23,414 nucleotides of DNA from JBBDYH01 sp040901795 (lineage in GTDB: Bacteria; Planctomycetota; Planctomycetia; Pirellulales; JALHPA01): assembly GCA_040901795.1 (NCBI GenBank), contig JBBDYH010000088.1, positions 1-23,414 on the forward strand. Reading direction: 5' to 3'. Below, piece by piece: positions 14,472 through 21,545 of the stretch. Within the stretch, counting starts at the first letter, position 1. Every line of letters starts with the position of its first letter. Position numbers and translations under genes: made by a program. Under the pieces are notes generated by a model. The model saw nothing but the letters and a program-made list of their open reading frames with translations. It was not told the DNA's origin and did no database searches.

Positions 14472-15916
14472 CGGTTCCTTGCAGCCCAGCGTATTCAACC
14501 TACTGCAACCTGCCCCCACTTTCCGGACTGTGCTCAATGGAGGAGGCCCAGCGGATTGGCCTTTCCGTCGAGGAATGCGTGCGCCGGCTGAAGCGGTTTC
14601 ATTACGCCTTCAAGCGGTTGCACGAGATCTTTACCGCGCGGATCACGGCCGAGCCGATCTACGAGCTGAAGACGGCGTTCAGCCATCATGCGTACCTCTG
14701 TGCCGAGCACACTGCCACACTGCGGAAGCGCGTCGGCGAGATGCGCGAGCCGCCATTGGGAATGGAGGCCGTGCCGCATCCGACGTTGGAACTATTCTTC
14801 AATGAAATCCTCTGCGCGCCGACGACCGAGGCTTTGATATTTGGCCTGTACGTTAAGGCCCTACCCGCACTGCGCGAGACGATCGAGCAGTACACGCGCG
14901 AGACGCACAGGCTCGCCGATGCACCGAGCATCCGCCTGGCGCGGTTTGCGCTTCTCGAGCTGGCCGACATCGAGCAGTTCGGACGGCAGGCGGTCGAGTC
15001 GCTAGTCGGAGAGCAGCATCGTGCGGAGCTGTCCGACTGGTCAGCGCTGCTCGATGCCTGCCTGGCGGCGGGGGGTGGGCTCGACGGCGGGGGCGACGTT
15101 TCTGGCGCGTCGGGCCCAAAGCCTCCCGCGCCGCATTTTTCCAAGCAACCGTACCAATACGACCGCGTTCCCCGCCGCGACGAGCGTTTTCAGGACTCGT
15201 ACAACGCCGGCGTCAATCCGGAGGCATTTCTCTACGATGAGCGGTTCAGCCCGCGCGATAAGACGCTGATGATGTACTACAAGCGGCTGCGCGAGATCGA
15301 CGTGCCGGAGATGATGGCTAGCATCATCGCCGAGACGCCAGGCAAGCCGTGGGGTTATTACCTCGAGATGTCGCGGCAGCTTTGGGACGAGGCGCGGCAC
15401 GCCATGATGGGCGAAGTCGGTTTCGCGCACCTGGGGATCGATTGGCGAAAGATCCCAATCAATTTTACGTGGTCGTTCAATCTCAACACGCAACTCACGC
15501 CGATCGAGCGGCACGCGGTGTTGTATTTCATCGAGCAGGGGCTGATGCCGCGCACCGGTAAGCGATACGAGTGGGAAGTCGGCACACACTCGGGCGACCC
15601 GCTCTCCGGTATGTTTCAGGATTTTGACTGGGCCGACGAAGTGCTGCACGCCCGCATCGGCCGCGATTGGTACGTGAAGGACTTCGCCAACCTCAAGGAA
15701 TCCCTCGATTACGGCGACCGCTGCTGGACGAAGGTCGTCTCGCACTGGCGGAAGTATCTGGAGGACGGCCTCACTCAGCACCGCAACTGGTGGCCGGATA
15801 TTTACCAGGCGGCCTGCCGGCACTGGGGGATCTCGCCCGACCCGGTGGCGCTGGCGTTCGACACCACGTACGAAAACCAGCGCGCGGATTTGAAGCTTTT
15901 GTCGGCATCGGGATAG
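14468..15916 (+). CDS. Ferritin-like (probable di-iron) protein, 482 residues
   Basis: The protein has two helical halves joined by a Gly-rich linker (AGGGLDGGGDVSG, about 201-213). The C-terminal half carries ferritin-type metal ligands: E308 with H311 (DEARHAMMGE), E391 with H394 (ADEVLHARIG), and further candidates E276 and E356. The N-terminal half has a helix with E80-H81 (HAYLCAEHTATLRKR), suggesting an older related domain. The fold resembles the DUF455/ferritin-like superfamily, whose members bind two irons and may act as oxygenases or oxidases; substrate unknown. The start at 14468 overlaps the previous stop (ATGA), which implies translational coupling. A start at 14537 (MEEAQRIGL) is also possible, since the first 23 residues look unlike a folded domain. 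No signal peptide is seen, so the protein is cytoplasmic. Confidence 0.75.
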   Translation: MTVPCSPAYSTYCNLPPLSGLCSMEEAQRIGLSVEECVRRLKRFHYAFKRLHEIFTARITAEPIYELKTAFSHHAYLCAEHTATLRKRVGEMREPPLGMEAVPHPTLELFFNEILCAPTTEALIFGLYVKALPALRETIEQYTRETHRLADAPSIRLARFALLELADIEQFGRQAVESLVGEQHRAELSDWSALLDACLAAGGGLDGGGDVSGASGPKPPAPHFSKQPYQYDRVPRRDERFQDSYNAGVNPEAFLYDERFSPRDKTLMMYYKRLREIDVPEMMASIIAETPGKPWGYYLEMSRQLWDEARHAMMGEVGFAHLGIDWRKIPINFTWSFNLNTQLTPIERHAVLYFIEQGLMPRTGKRYEWEVGTHSGDPLSGMFQDFDWADEVLHARIGRDWYVKDFANLKESLDYGDRCWTKVVSHWRKYLEDGLTQHRNWWPDIYQAACRHWGISPDPVALAFDTTYENQRADLKLLSASG

Positions 15917-15931
15917 GATCGAAGAAAGCCC

Positions 15932-15982
15932 GAATGACGAAGCTTGAATGACGAACGAAGCCCCAATGTGGAATGACGAACG
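15932..15982. repeat. GAATGACGAA repeat supplying the symporter start codon
   Basis: GAATGACGAA words occur three times in about 50 bases (15932, 15946 and 15971 approximately) just after the ferritin-like gene. The last copy contains the ATG used by the symporter gene, so the first codons (MTND) are repeat-derived. No other function is visible in this short gap. Confidence 0.7.
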
Positions 15983-17259
15983 ATCCAACGAAAACGCGAG
16001 GTGTGATTGCTGCCTGGCGGGCGATACCGCTGTATCTGCGCATTGTCGCTGGCGCGGGTTTGGGCGTGCTGCTGGGCCTGGCGCTGGGGCCGGACGCGGC
16101 GCCGTTGCAGGCGGCCGGGGGGTTATTATTGCGTGTGCTGGGCGCTTTGGCCGCGCCTTTGATTCTGCTGGCTGTGGTACAGGCGATCCTCACCACTGAC
16201 GTGAAGGGTCGGACGGGTCTCAAGCTTTTTTACCTGCTGATCACGAATACGCTCGCCGCGATTGCGATCGGGTTGTTCGTCGCCAACACGTTGCAGCCGG
16301 GCGCCGGTACGGAGCTTGCGCCACCGGAGAAGGCGCCAGAGAGAGACGACCGCAACATCGTCGAGCAGCTTCTCGACAACGTACCGCGGAGCATCGCTGG
16401 GCCGTTCAGCGACGGCGGCAGCATCATCGGCGTCGTGATTTTGGCTTTGTTGTTCGGCTTTGCGTTGCGGCGGCTGCGTGACGATCCACGCATTCAGGTC
16501 GTGAAAGACTTCCTTGACGTTGGCCTGCGCACGCTGATCGTGGTGTTGCACTGGGTAGTCGATCTGTTGCCGTTGGCGGTGCTAGCGATTGTGGCCGCGA
16601 TCGTGGGCAGGGAAGGCTTCGCGAGTTTTAGGGCGCTGGGCTGGTTCGTGGTTGCTGTGCTGGTGGCGCTCACACTACACGTGCTGTTCTACCTGGTGCG
16701 AATCCGTTTTGGCTCATGGGCGCGTCCCGGGCACGTGCTCCGCGGCGTGCGCGATGCGCTCTTTATGGCGTTCTCGACGGCCAGCTCCACCGTAACGATG
16801 CCCGTGACTTACGATCGGCTGCAGACGCGCGTTGGCCTGCGGCAAGAGTCGGCGAGCATGGGGGCCATGGTGGGGGCGAACTTCAACAACGATGGCACCG
16901 CCCTCTATGAGGCGATGGCCGCGCTCTTCGTCAGCCAACTGCTGGGCATGGATCTGTCGCTGGTTCAGCAAGGGCAGGTGGTGCTGTTGTCGGTGGTGGC
17001 CAGCGTCGGCGCCGCGGGCATTCCCGAGGCAGGCCTGGTCACGATGGTGCTCGTGTTCAGAACTGTCGGTCTGCCGCCGGAGTACATCGGCATGCTGTTG
17101 CCGATCGACTGGTTTCTCGACCGCTGCCGCACCGCGGTCAACGTGATGGGAGACGTCACGGTGAGTTGTTTATTAGACGGTCGAACGCGCGATCCGAGCA
17201 TCGACGTGAGCAGGGTTTCAACCGACAAGCCGGCCCTCGATGCGCCCCTCGAACGCTGA
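15973..17259 (+). CDS. Dicarboxylate/amino acid:cation symporter (DAACS family)
   Basis: This 428-residue inner-membrane protein should import a dicarboxylate or acidic/neutral amino acid together with Na+ or H+. It shows the family's hydrophobic helices, the serine-rich re-entrant loop (FSTASSTVTMP, about 267-277), the unwound helix 7 motif in the form NFNNDGTALYE (303-313), the second hairpin (GAAGIPEAGLVTM, 346-358) and the helix 8 signature DRCRTAVNVMGD (383-394). The canonical NMDGT is NNDGT here, a change next to the substrate and sodium site. The Arg in helix 8 (R386) and Asp residues are kept. The start ATG lies in a dispersed repeat; a GTG at 16003 is an alternative. The gene's last 42 bases overlap the end of mtaB on the opposite strand. 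Substrate cannot be told from sequence. Confidence 0.92.
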   Translation: MTNDPTKTRGVIAAWRAIPLYLRIVAGAGLGVLLGLALGPDAAPLQAAGGLLLRVLGALAAPLILLAVVQAILTTDVKGRTGLKLFYLLITNTLAAIAIGLFVANTLQPGAGTELAPPEKAPERDDRNIVEQLLDNVPRSIAGPFSDGGSIIGVVILALLFGFALRRLRDDPRIQVVKDFLDVGLRTLIVVLHWVVDLLPLAVLAIVAAIVGREGFASFRALGWFVVAVLVALTLHVLFYLVRIRFGSWARPGHVLRGVRDALFMAFSTASSTVTMPVTYDRLQTRVGLRQESASMGAMVGANFNNDGTALYEAMAALFVSQLLGMDLSLVQQGQVVLLSVVASVGAAGIPEAGLVTMVLVFRTVGLPPEYIGMLLPIDWFLDRCRTAVNVMGDVTVSCLLDGRTRDPSIDVSRVSTDKPALDAPLER

Positions 17260-18510
17260 ATCGGCCAGCGCCTCGACGAACTGTTTGCGCTGCGAGACAT
17301 CGCCGGTAAAGACGACGGGCGCATACCGGCACGACGTGCCGATCATGTGTCCCGGCCGGTCAATAATCGGTGATTCGACGAGCACGCGCAATCGTCGGCC
17401 TATCAAAGTCGCGTAGTAACGATTACGCAGATCGCATTCCAGCTCCGCCAAACGCCGCGCGCGATCGGCCTTCACTTCGGGCGAGACTTGCCCGTTCATT
17501 TCCGCCGCCGGTGTGCCGCGCCGCGGACTGAACGGAAAGATGTGGATCTTCGAAAAGCCTACTTCGCGCGCCACATCGCAGGTCGCCTGAAAGTCGTCCT
17601 CGGTCTCGCCCGGAAAGCCGACGATGAGATCGGTTGTGATGGCCGGCTGATCGAGCGCTTGCTGCACCAGCCGGCAGCGATCGAGGAACCGCTGCGCTCC
17701 CCAGCGGCGGCGCATTCGCCGCAAGACCGCCTCGGAGCCGCTTTGCAGCGAGATGTGCAGGTGCGGGCAGATTCTGCCGGGATGCGCGGCCATTACGTCG
17801 ACGAGCTCCTGCGTCACTTCCGTAGCCTCGATGCTCGAAAGCCGGATACGGAAATCTCCCTCGATTTGCACAAGCCGCGCCAGCAGATGCGAGAGCCGCG
17901 TCCAGTCGTGCTTCGACCGGCCGCGGTTCCACTCGACGCCGTAGTGGCCCAGATGAATGCCGGTGAGCACGAACTCGTGGTAGCCGTTGGCGTACAGCCG
18001 CTTCACTTCGGCTTCAATGTGCTCCGGCGGCCGGCTCGCCAGGTGCGGCCGCACGTGTGGGATGATGCAGAAGCTGCACCGCAGCAGGCAGCCGTCCTGC
18101 ACCTTGATGTAGGCTCGCTGGTGACCGGCGAACGTGGAAATACCGGTCGGCAGATCGACCACACCAAAGCGCCCCAGCACGTCCGGCAATTCCCGCTTGT
18201 CGGTGATCACTTCCGCAACTGCCGGAAGCGCGGCGACTTCGCCGGGCGCTCGAGTGGCGTAGCAACCCATCACGACGATCCGCGTGCCGGGGTTTCGCTT
18301 GGCAAGCTGGCGGATGGTTTGACGACTCTTGGCGTCCCCTTCGTGTGTGACGGTACAGGTGTTGACGAGGCACAGGTCGGCGGGCTCGCCTTGCAGTGCG
18401 TCGCGATAGCCGATGCTAGCAAGCGATTGACGTACGAATTCGGTTTCGTACTGGTTCACCTTGCAGCCGAGCGTGACCGTTCGTAACGTGGGCATTGTGG
18501 TTTTCAACAA
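17218..18510 (-). CDS. mtaB: tRNA t6A37 methylthiotransferase MtaB
   Basis: This 430-residue radical-SAM enzyme should convert t6A to ms2t6A at position 37 of tRNAs that read ANN codons. The N-terminal UPF0004 domain begins TLGCKVNQYETE and holds its three cluster cysteines at C16, C52 (NTCTVT) and C83 (GCYA). The radical-SAM cluster motif is CLLRCSFC (C141, C145, C148), followed by IIPHVRP. Later family motifs are LTGIHLGHYG, SLQSGSE and IVGFPGETEDDF. TLGCKVNQ rather than the MiaB/RimO type favours MtaB. A C-terminal TRAM-like segment is present but short, ending in a loosely conserved tail (EALADSAFEGRIEGRLVG). The start could be the ATG at 18510 or the one at 18495; neither has a clear ribosome site. 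It overlaps the symporter gene by 42 bases tail to tail. Confidence 0.93.
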   Translation of the reverse strand: MLKTTMPTLRTVTLGCKVNQYETEFVRQSLASIGYRDALQGEPADLCLVNTCTVTHEGDAKSRQTIRQLAKRNPGTRIVVMGCYATRAPGEVAALPAVAEVITDKRELPDVLGRFGVVDLPTGISTFAGHQRAYIKVQDGCLLRCSFCIIPHVRPHLASRPPEHIEAEVKRLYANGYHEFVLTGIHLGHYGVEWNRGRSKHDWTRLSHLLARLVQIEGDFRIRLSSIEATEVTQELVDVMAAHPGRICPHLHISLQSGSEAVLRRMRRRWGAQRFLDRCRLVQQALDQPAITTDLIVGFPGETEDDFQATCDVAREVGFSKIHIFPFSPRRGTPAAEMNGQVSPEVKADRARRLAELECDLRNRYYATLIGRRLRVLVESPIIDRPGHMIGTSCRYAPVVFTGDVSQRKQFVEALADSAFEGRIEGRLVG

Positions 18511-18548
18511 TTGAATGCCCCGGCTGAGACATCAATAATCCATTAGGG

Positions 18549-18612
18549 AGACGCGGGGCAGACATTCTTGTCTGCCAAAAACACGCCGGGCAGAAAGGCA
18601 TGTCTGCCCGAC
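18549..18612. repeat. Double-hairpin GGCAGACA repeat
   Basis: GGCAGACA-TTCT-TGTCTGCC (18557-18576) is a perfect 8-bp stem with a 4-base loop. A second stem, GGGCAGA...TCTGCCC (18588-18609), follows after 11 bases. The two hairpins use the same words. They lie between divergent genes, so they are not simple terminators; a dispersed intergenic repeat family is the best reading. Confidence 0.8.
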
Positions 18613-18705
18613 AATCGCATTATAAGGCACGGAGGCGGCCGGAAAATATATATGCGGCAAGAGCCGCCACGGTCGTCACGGAGTCGCTATCGAGTTAATC
18701 GCAGC

Positions 18706-18710
18706 GGAGG
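18706..18710 (+). promoter_or_regulatory. Ribosome binding site of the receiver gene
   Basis: GGAGG lies six bases before the ATG at 18717. It is a strong Shine-Dalgarno site and fixes the start over the internal Met codons at residues 11 and 14. Confidence 0.7.
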
Positions 18711-18716
18711 CGCGGC

Positions 18717-19166
18717 ATGTTGAATCGCGAGCTCGTCGGCCGTCCGATGGAGATCATGCTCGTCGAAGATAACTTCACCGACGCGGCGCTGACGATCCGT
18801 GCGCTGGAGCGCGGCAAAGTTCGGCATCGGCTGACGCTGGTCCGCGACGGCGCCGAAGCGCTCGAATTCCTCAAACGGCAGGGTCGTTTCGCCCGCGCTC
18901 CCCGGCCCGATCTGATTCTGCTGGATCTCAATCTGCCGAAGATCGACGGGCGGGAATTGCTGGCGACCGTCAAATCGGATGACGACCTGAGCTCAATCCC
19001 GGTGGTCATCATGACGGGCTCGGACGACTACGAGGACGAGCTCCGCGGACAGCGGCTGAACGTCGAGGGCTTCGTCACTAAGCCGGTGGACATGCCCAAG
19101 TTCCTGGCGCTGGTCAAGGACCTGAAGGATTACTGGATGAGCGATGTGATTTTGCCGCAGGTTTAG
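18717..19166 (+). CDS. Stand-alone response regulator receiver protein
   Basis: This 149-residue protein is a single CheY-like receiver domain with no output domain. The acidic pocket is E17-D18 (LVEDN), the phospho-acceptor is D70 (LILLDLNLPKIDG), the switch Thr is T100 (VIMTGSDD) and the conserved Lys is K122 (FVTKPVD). The pattern, with a long loop after helix 2 (KRQGRFARAPRPD), resembles the Rcp1-like receivers that pair with phytochrome-type or hybrid histidine kinases. No kinase gene is adjacent, so its partner is elsewhere. It probably acts through protein-protein contact or phosphotransfer in the cytoplasm. Gene downstream is convergent, with a palindromic repeat in between. Confidence 0.93.
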   Translation: MLNRELVGRPMEIMLVEDNFTDAALTIRALERGKVRHRLTLVRDGAEALEFLKRQGRFARAPRPDLILLDLNLPKIDGRELLATVKSDDDLSSIPVVIMTGSDDYEDELRGQRLNVEGFVTKPVDMPKFLALVKDLKDYWMSDVILPQV

Positions 19167-19218
19167 ACAGCACACTCCGTGTGCGGAGACGGAGACGGCA
19201 CACGGAATGTGCCTACTA
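19165..19218. repeat. Palindromic repeat between convergent genes, possible two-way terminator
   Basis: GCACACTCCGTGTGC (19170-19184) and GGCACACGGAATGTGCC (19197-19213) are near inverted copies, followed by CTACTACATAC. The repeat starts inside the stop codon of the receiver gene and ends 14 nt before the stop of the convergent permease gene. It can fold into a long hairpin and may end transcription from both sides, though no U-tract follows. A close copy is translated inside the macroglobulin gene at 4170-4217. Confidence 0.75.
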
Positions 19219-19231
19219 CATACTGCGGCAT

Positions 19232-20128
19232 CTACAGCGGCGCGGGTAAGTCACGCCTGCAGAAGATCACCGCGCCGGCGATGTAGCTGACCAAACCGAC
19301 CAAAATGAGCGGCGTGTTGTACTCGATCAGCAATGGCCACGCTGCCGCGTTGTTGGCGACCATCCGTTGCGGCTCAAATGGCCAAAAGATCGACGCGTAA
19401 CCGACCGGTTCCCACCCGAGGGCCATTCTTGCGATCACTTTGAGGATGACGGCAACGGCATAGAACGCGCCCATCACCCCGATCGTTCGCCAGCGATAGC
19501 GGTCCCAGGACGAGACCAAGGCGGCAATTCCGGCCATAGCAAAGCCGAGCCCAAAGACGTTGATCGTCGGCGGCACGTACATCGCCGGCCAGACGCGGTC
19601 GGTGTCTTTCACGATTAGCGTAATGCCGACGGCCAACCCGCCCCATAGCGCGATGCTGATTAGGACCAGGCCGATCACCGCAACGACTGCTTTGCTTAAA
19701 TAAATCGAGAGCCGACTCACCGGCTGAGCTAACAGCATCTCCAGCGTGCCGCGTTCCAGTTCTCCGGACACCGCGTCGGACCCGCGGCTGATCGCCCAGA
19801 CGATCACGCCAAGGTGCACGAGCGGATCGACAAACGCCAGCGCGATCCGTCCCTCCGGCGTCGCGACGTCCTTAAACGGCACGCCCGACAGCCGCTCCAG
19901 GTCCTTCAGCCCGGCCGTAAGGAATTGAAACAGCACCGGCAGCTCGATCTTGCTGATCAGCCAAACATAGACCCAGGCGAAGGCAAACAACAGCACGGCG
20001 AGTGAAGCGAGCAGCCCCCACGATTCGCGCGCGGCCTTCGTCCATAGCGCTCGGTTAAATGGACGTTGAGCTGGAGCTGCCGGCTGAGTTTTGCGGGCGT
20101 CGTACAGACTGGCGGTGCTGCCGCTCAT
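19232..20128 (-). CDS. ABC-2 type transporter permease
   Basis: This 298-residue protein is the membrane part of an ABC exporter. About six hydrophobic segments are visible: 37-58, 102-120, 146-170, 187-205, 212-233 and 268-290. The stretch GSDAVSGELERGTLEMLLAQPVSR (about 115-138) is the typical cytoplasmic coupling segment of ABC-2 permeases of the NatB/NosY kind. The N terminus is about 30 residues of polar cytoplasmic sequence. Its start overlaps the stop of the ATPase gene by 4 bases (ATGA on the minus strand), so the two are translationally coupled. The substrate is unknown. It ends 14 nt from the palindromic repeat that separates it from the receiver gene. Confidence 0.9.
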   Translation of the reverse strand: MSGSTASLYDARKTQPAAPAQRPFNRALWTKAARESWGLLASLAVLLFAFAWVYVWLISKIELPVLFQFLTAGLKDLERLSGVPFKDVATPEGRIALAFVDPLVHLGVIVWAISRGSDAVSGELERGTLEMLLAQPVSRLSIYLSKAVVAVIGLVLISIALWGGLAVGITLIVKDTDRVWPAMYVPPTINVFGLGFAMAGIAALVSSWDRYRWRTIGVMGAFYAVAVILKVIARMALGWEPVGYASIFWPFEPQRMVANNAAAWPLLIEYNTPLILVGLVSYIAGAVIFCRRDLPAPL

Positions 20129-21006
20129 GAATGCGTCCCTCCATGAAACCGCTCGTACACCGTCTGCAATCGCCCCGGCTCAATCCGCACTTCAGCCAAG
20201 GGCGCCGTGGCCAGCCAACCCAACAGTGGACCCAGTTCGCCGGGCGTATCGATTAAAACGTCGCTGGCGGTGGGCTGCGTGACTTGCAGCGCACCGTTGA
20301 AATGCTCGGGAGTGGGCGGCAGCGGCCCGGTTAGACGTGCGCGAATGCGATGCTGCCGCCGCAGCTCGTGCATGAGCTGCTCGTGCACGACTTCGCCGCG
20401 GCGAAGAATCACCACTCGATCGCAGGTTTCTTCGACTTCGCCGAGCACGTGCGACGAGAAGAGGATCGTTTTGCCGGCCGCCTTTGCTTCACTCACGATG
20501 GCGAGCACCTCACTGCGTGCGGTCGGGTCGAGGTTGGTCGTCGGCTCGTCGAGGATCAACAAGGGCGCACTGCTGGAAAGAACCGCGGCCAGCGCCGTCT
20601 TTTGCCGCATGCCCGTGGACATCTGCGACACCGGCCGCGAGAGATCGAGAGCCAGTCGCTCGGCAAGAGCCCTGGCGCGTTGCAAATCGCCGTCCGGCCG
20701 AATTCCGGCAAAGAAAGCCAGCACGTCGCGACCGCGCATTTGGGGAAACAGCTTCGCTTCGCCGGGCAGATATGCGACGCGTTCGTGCACCGCCACGCTG
20801 TGGCGATAACAGTCGAATCCGTCGATCGTCGCCGAGCCGGCCGTTGGCCGCAGGTAGCCCATTAAGAGCCGCAAGAGCGTCGTCTTTCCGGAGCCGTTGG
20901 GGCCAAGCAGGCCGAAGATCTCTCCCTCGGCGACGGCAAGCGTACAGCGATCGAGCGCCGTGACGCGGCCGTAGCGCTTGGTGAGATCGTGGGTTTCGAC
21001 GAGCAT
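20125..21006 (-). CDS. ABC transporter ATP-binding protein
   Basis: This 293-residue ATPase powers the adjacent permease. Walker A is GPNGSGKT (35-42), the signature is MSTGMRQ (129-135), Walker B is LLILDEP (149-155) and the switch His is H186 (FSSHVLGE). The form of the signature and the C-terminal 80-residue extension (after about 215) match the CcmA/NatA group that works with ABC-2 permeases. The extension, with LTGPLPPTPEHFNGALQV, probably binds the permease or a regulator. The ATG at 21006 has no clear ribosome site. It lies 72 nt after a DUF29 gene on the same strand. Substrate could be an ion, a drug or a surface component; nothing here decides. Confidence 0.92.
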   Translation of the reverse strand: MLVETHDLTKRYGRVTALDRCTLAVAEGEIFGLLGPNGSGKTTLLRLLMGYLRPTAGSATIDGFDCYRHSVAVHERVAYLPGEAKLFPQMRGRDVLAFFAGIRPDGDLQRARALAERLALDLSRPVSQMSTGMRQKTALAAVLSSSAPLLILDEPTTNLDPTARSEVLAIVSEAKAAGKTILFSSHVLGEVEETCDRVVILRRGEVVHEQLMHELRRQHRIRARLTGPLPPTPEHFNGALQVTQPTASDVLIDTPGELGPLLGWLATAPLAEVRIEPGRLQTVYERFHGGTHS

Positions 21007-21078
21007 GCGCGGCTGCTGTGCGGGAAAGAAGCGAACGACTCCGTCATTCTTGCGATGGGGCGGCCGTTGTCCAGCGAA

Positions 21079-21534
21079 TCATTGATCGCCCGGCATTCCC
21101 GATGACAGCAGTTGGTCGAGAGTATAAGGGCACTCTGCCGGGAAAGTTTGCACCGAAAGTCCGGTGGCGATCGCTGCGCGCTTGACTGCCTTTGCATACG
21201 ACTTTACTAAACTCGCCTCCGCATGCTTTCGCAAGACACCGCTTTCACAGTCATCCAAAAGCTCCTCGCTTTGGATGAGGATCGTGCGTTGCCAGCTACG
21301 CGTTCGCTTGTCCGGTTGATATACCCACTTCAATAGGTGTTCCATTAAGACTGTCAAACGACTTTCAACGCGCCGACGGTCGCGATTCGCCATGTCTGCG
21401 AGATACTCACCTAAATGATGGTAATCAAGCTCGTCAAATCGCCCCTGCTCTATGAGTTGGTACATTGAATCCAACCAGGCGGTCTCGTCAGCCTCATAAA
21501 GCTGAGGATCAATGGTGGTGCGCTTCTGGATCAC
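21079..21534 (-). CDS. DUF29 family protein
   Basis: This 151-residue protein matches the DUF29 family, small cytoplasmic helical proteins common in cyanobacteria and other bacteria. Family features seen are YEADETAWLDSMYQLIEQGRFDELDYHHL near the start, RRRVESRLTVLMEHLLKWVYQPDKRTRSW in the middle (SRLTVLMEHLLKW being the most typical), and the end TFPAECPYTLDQLL. The function of the family is not known. It begins 11 nt after the stop of the DUF1549/DUF1553-type gene, which suggests cotranscription, although DUF29 genes are often found alone and scattered. Confidence 0.88.
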   Translation of the reverse strand: MIQKRTTIDPQLYEADETAWLDSMYQLIEQGRFDELDYHHLGEYLADMANRDRRRVESRLTVLMEHLLKWVYQPDKRTRSWQRTILIQSEELLDDCESGVLRKHAEASLVKSYAKAVKRAAIATGLSVQTFPAECPYTLDQLLSSGMPGDQ

Positions 21535-21545
21535 GCGAAAAACCC

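Larger units (their letters stand above)
18511..18716. other. Divergent intergenic region with repeat
   Basis: This 206-nt gap lies between the divergent mtaB and receiver genes. It contains the double hairpin at 18549-18612 and otherwise only an AT-richer stretch near 18640-18655 (GGAAAATATATATGCGG), which could be part of a promoter for the receiver gene. Nothing else is recognisable. Confidence 0.45.

Noticed and set aside
15041..15988. 315-codon open frame on the minus strand opposite the ferritin-like gene
   Set aside because: No domain; start lies in a repeat; the plus strand has metal-ligand motifs and operon coupling.
17488..18486. 332-codon open frame on the plus strand opposite mtaB
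   Set aside because: Shadow of mtaB; the minus-strand product has all cluster cysteines and radical-SAM motifs.
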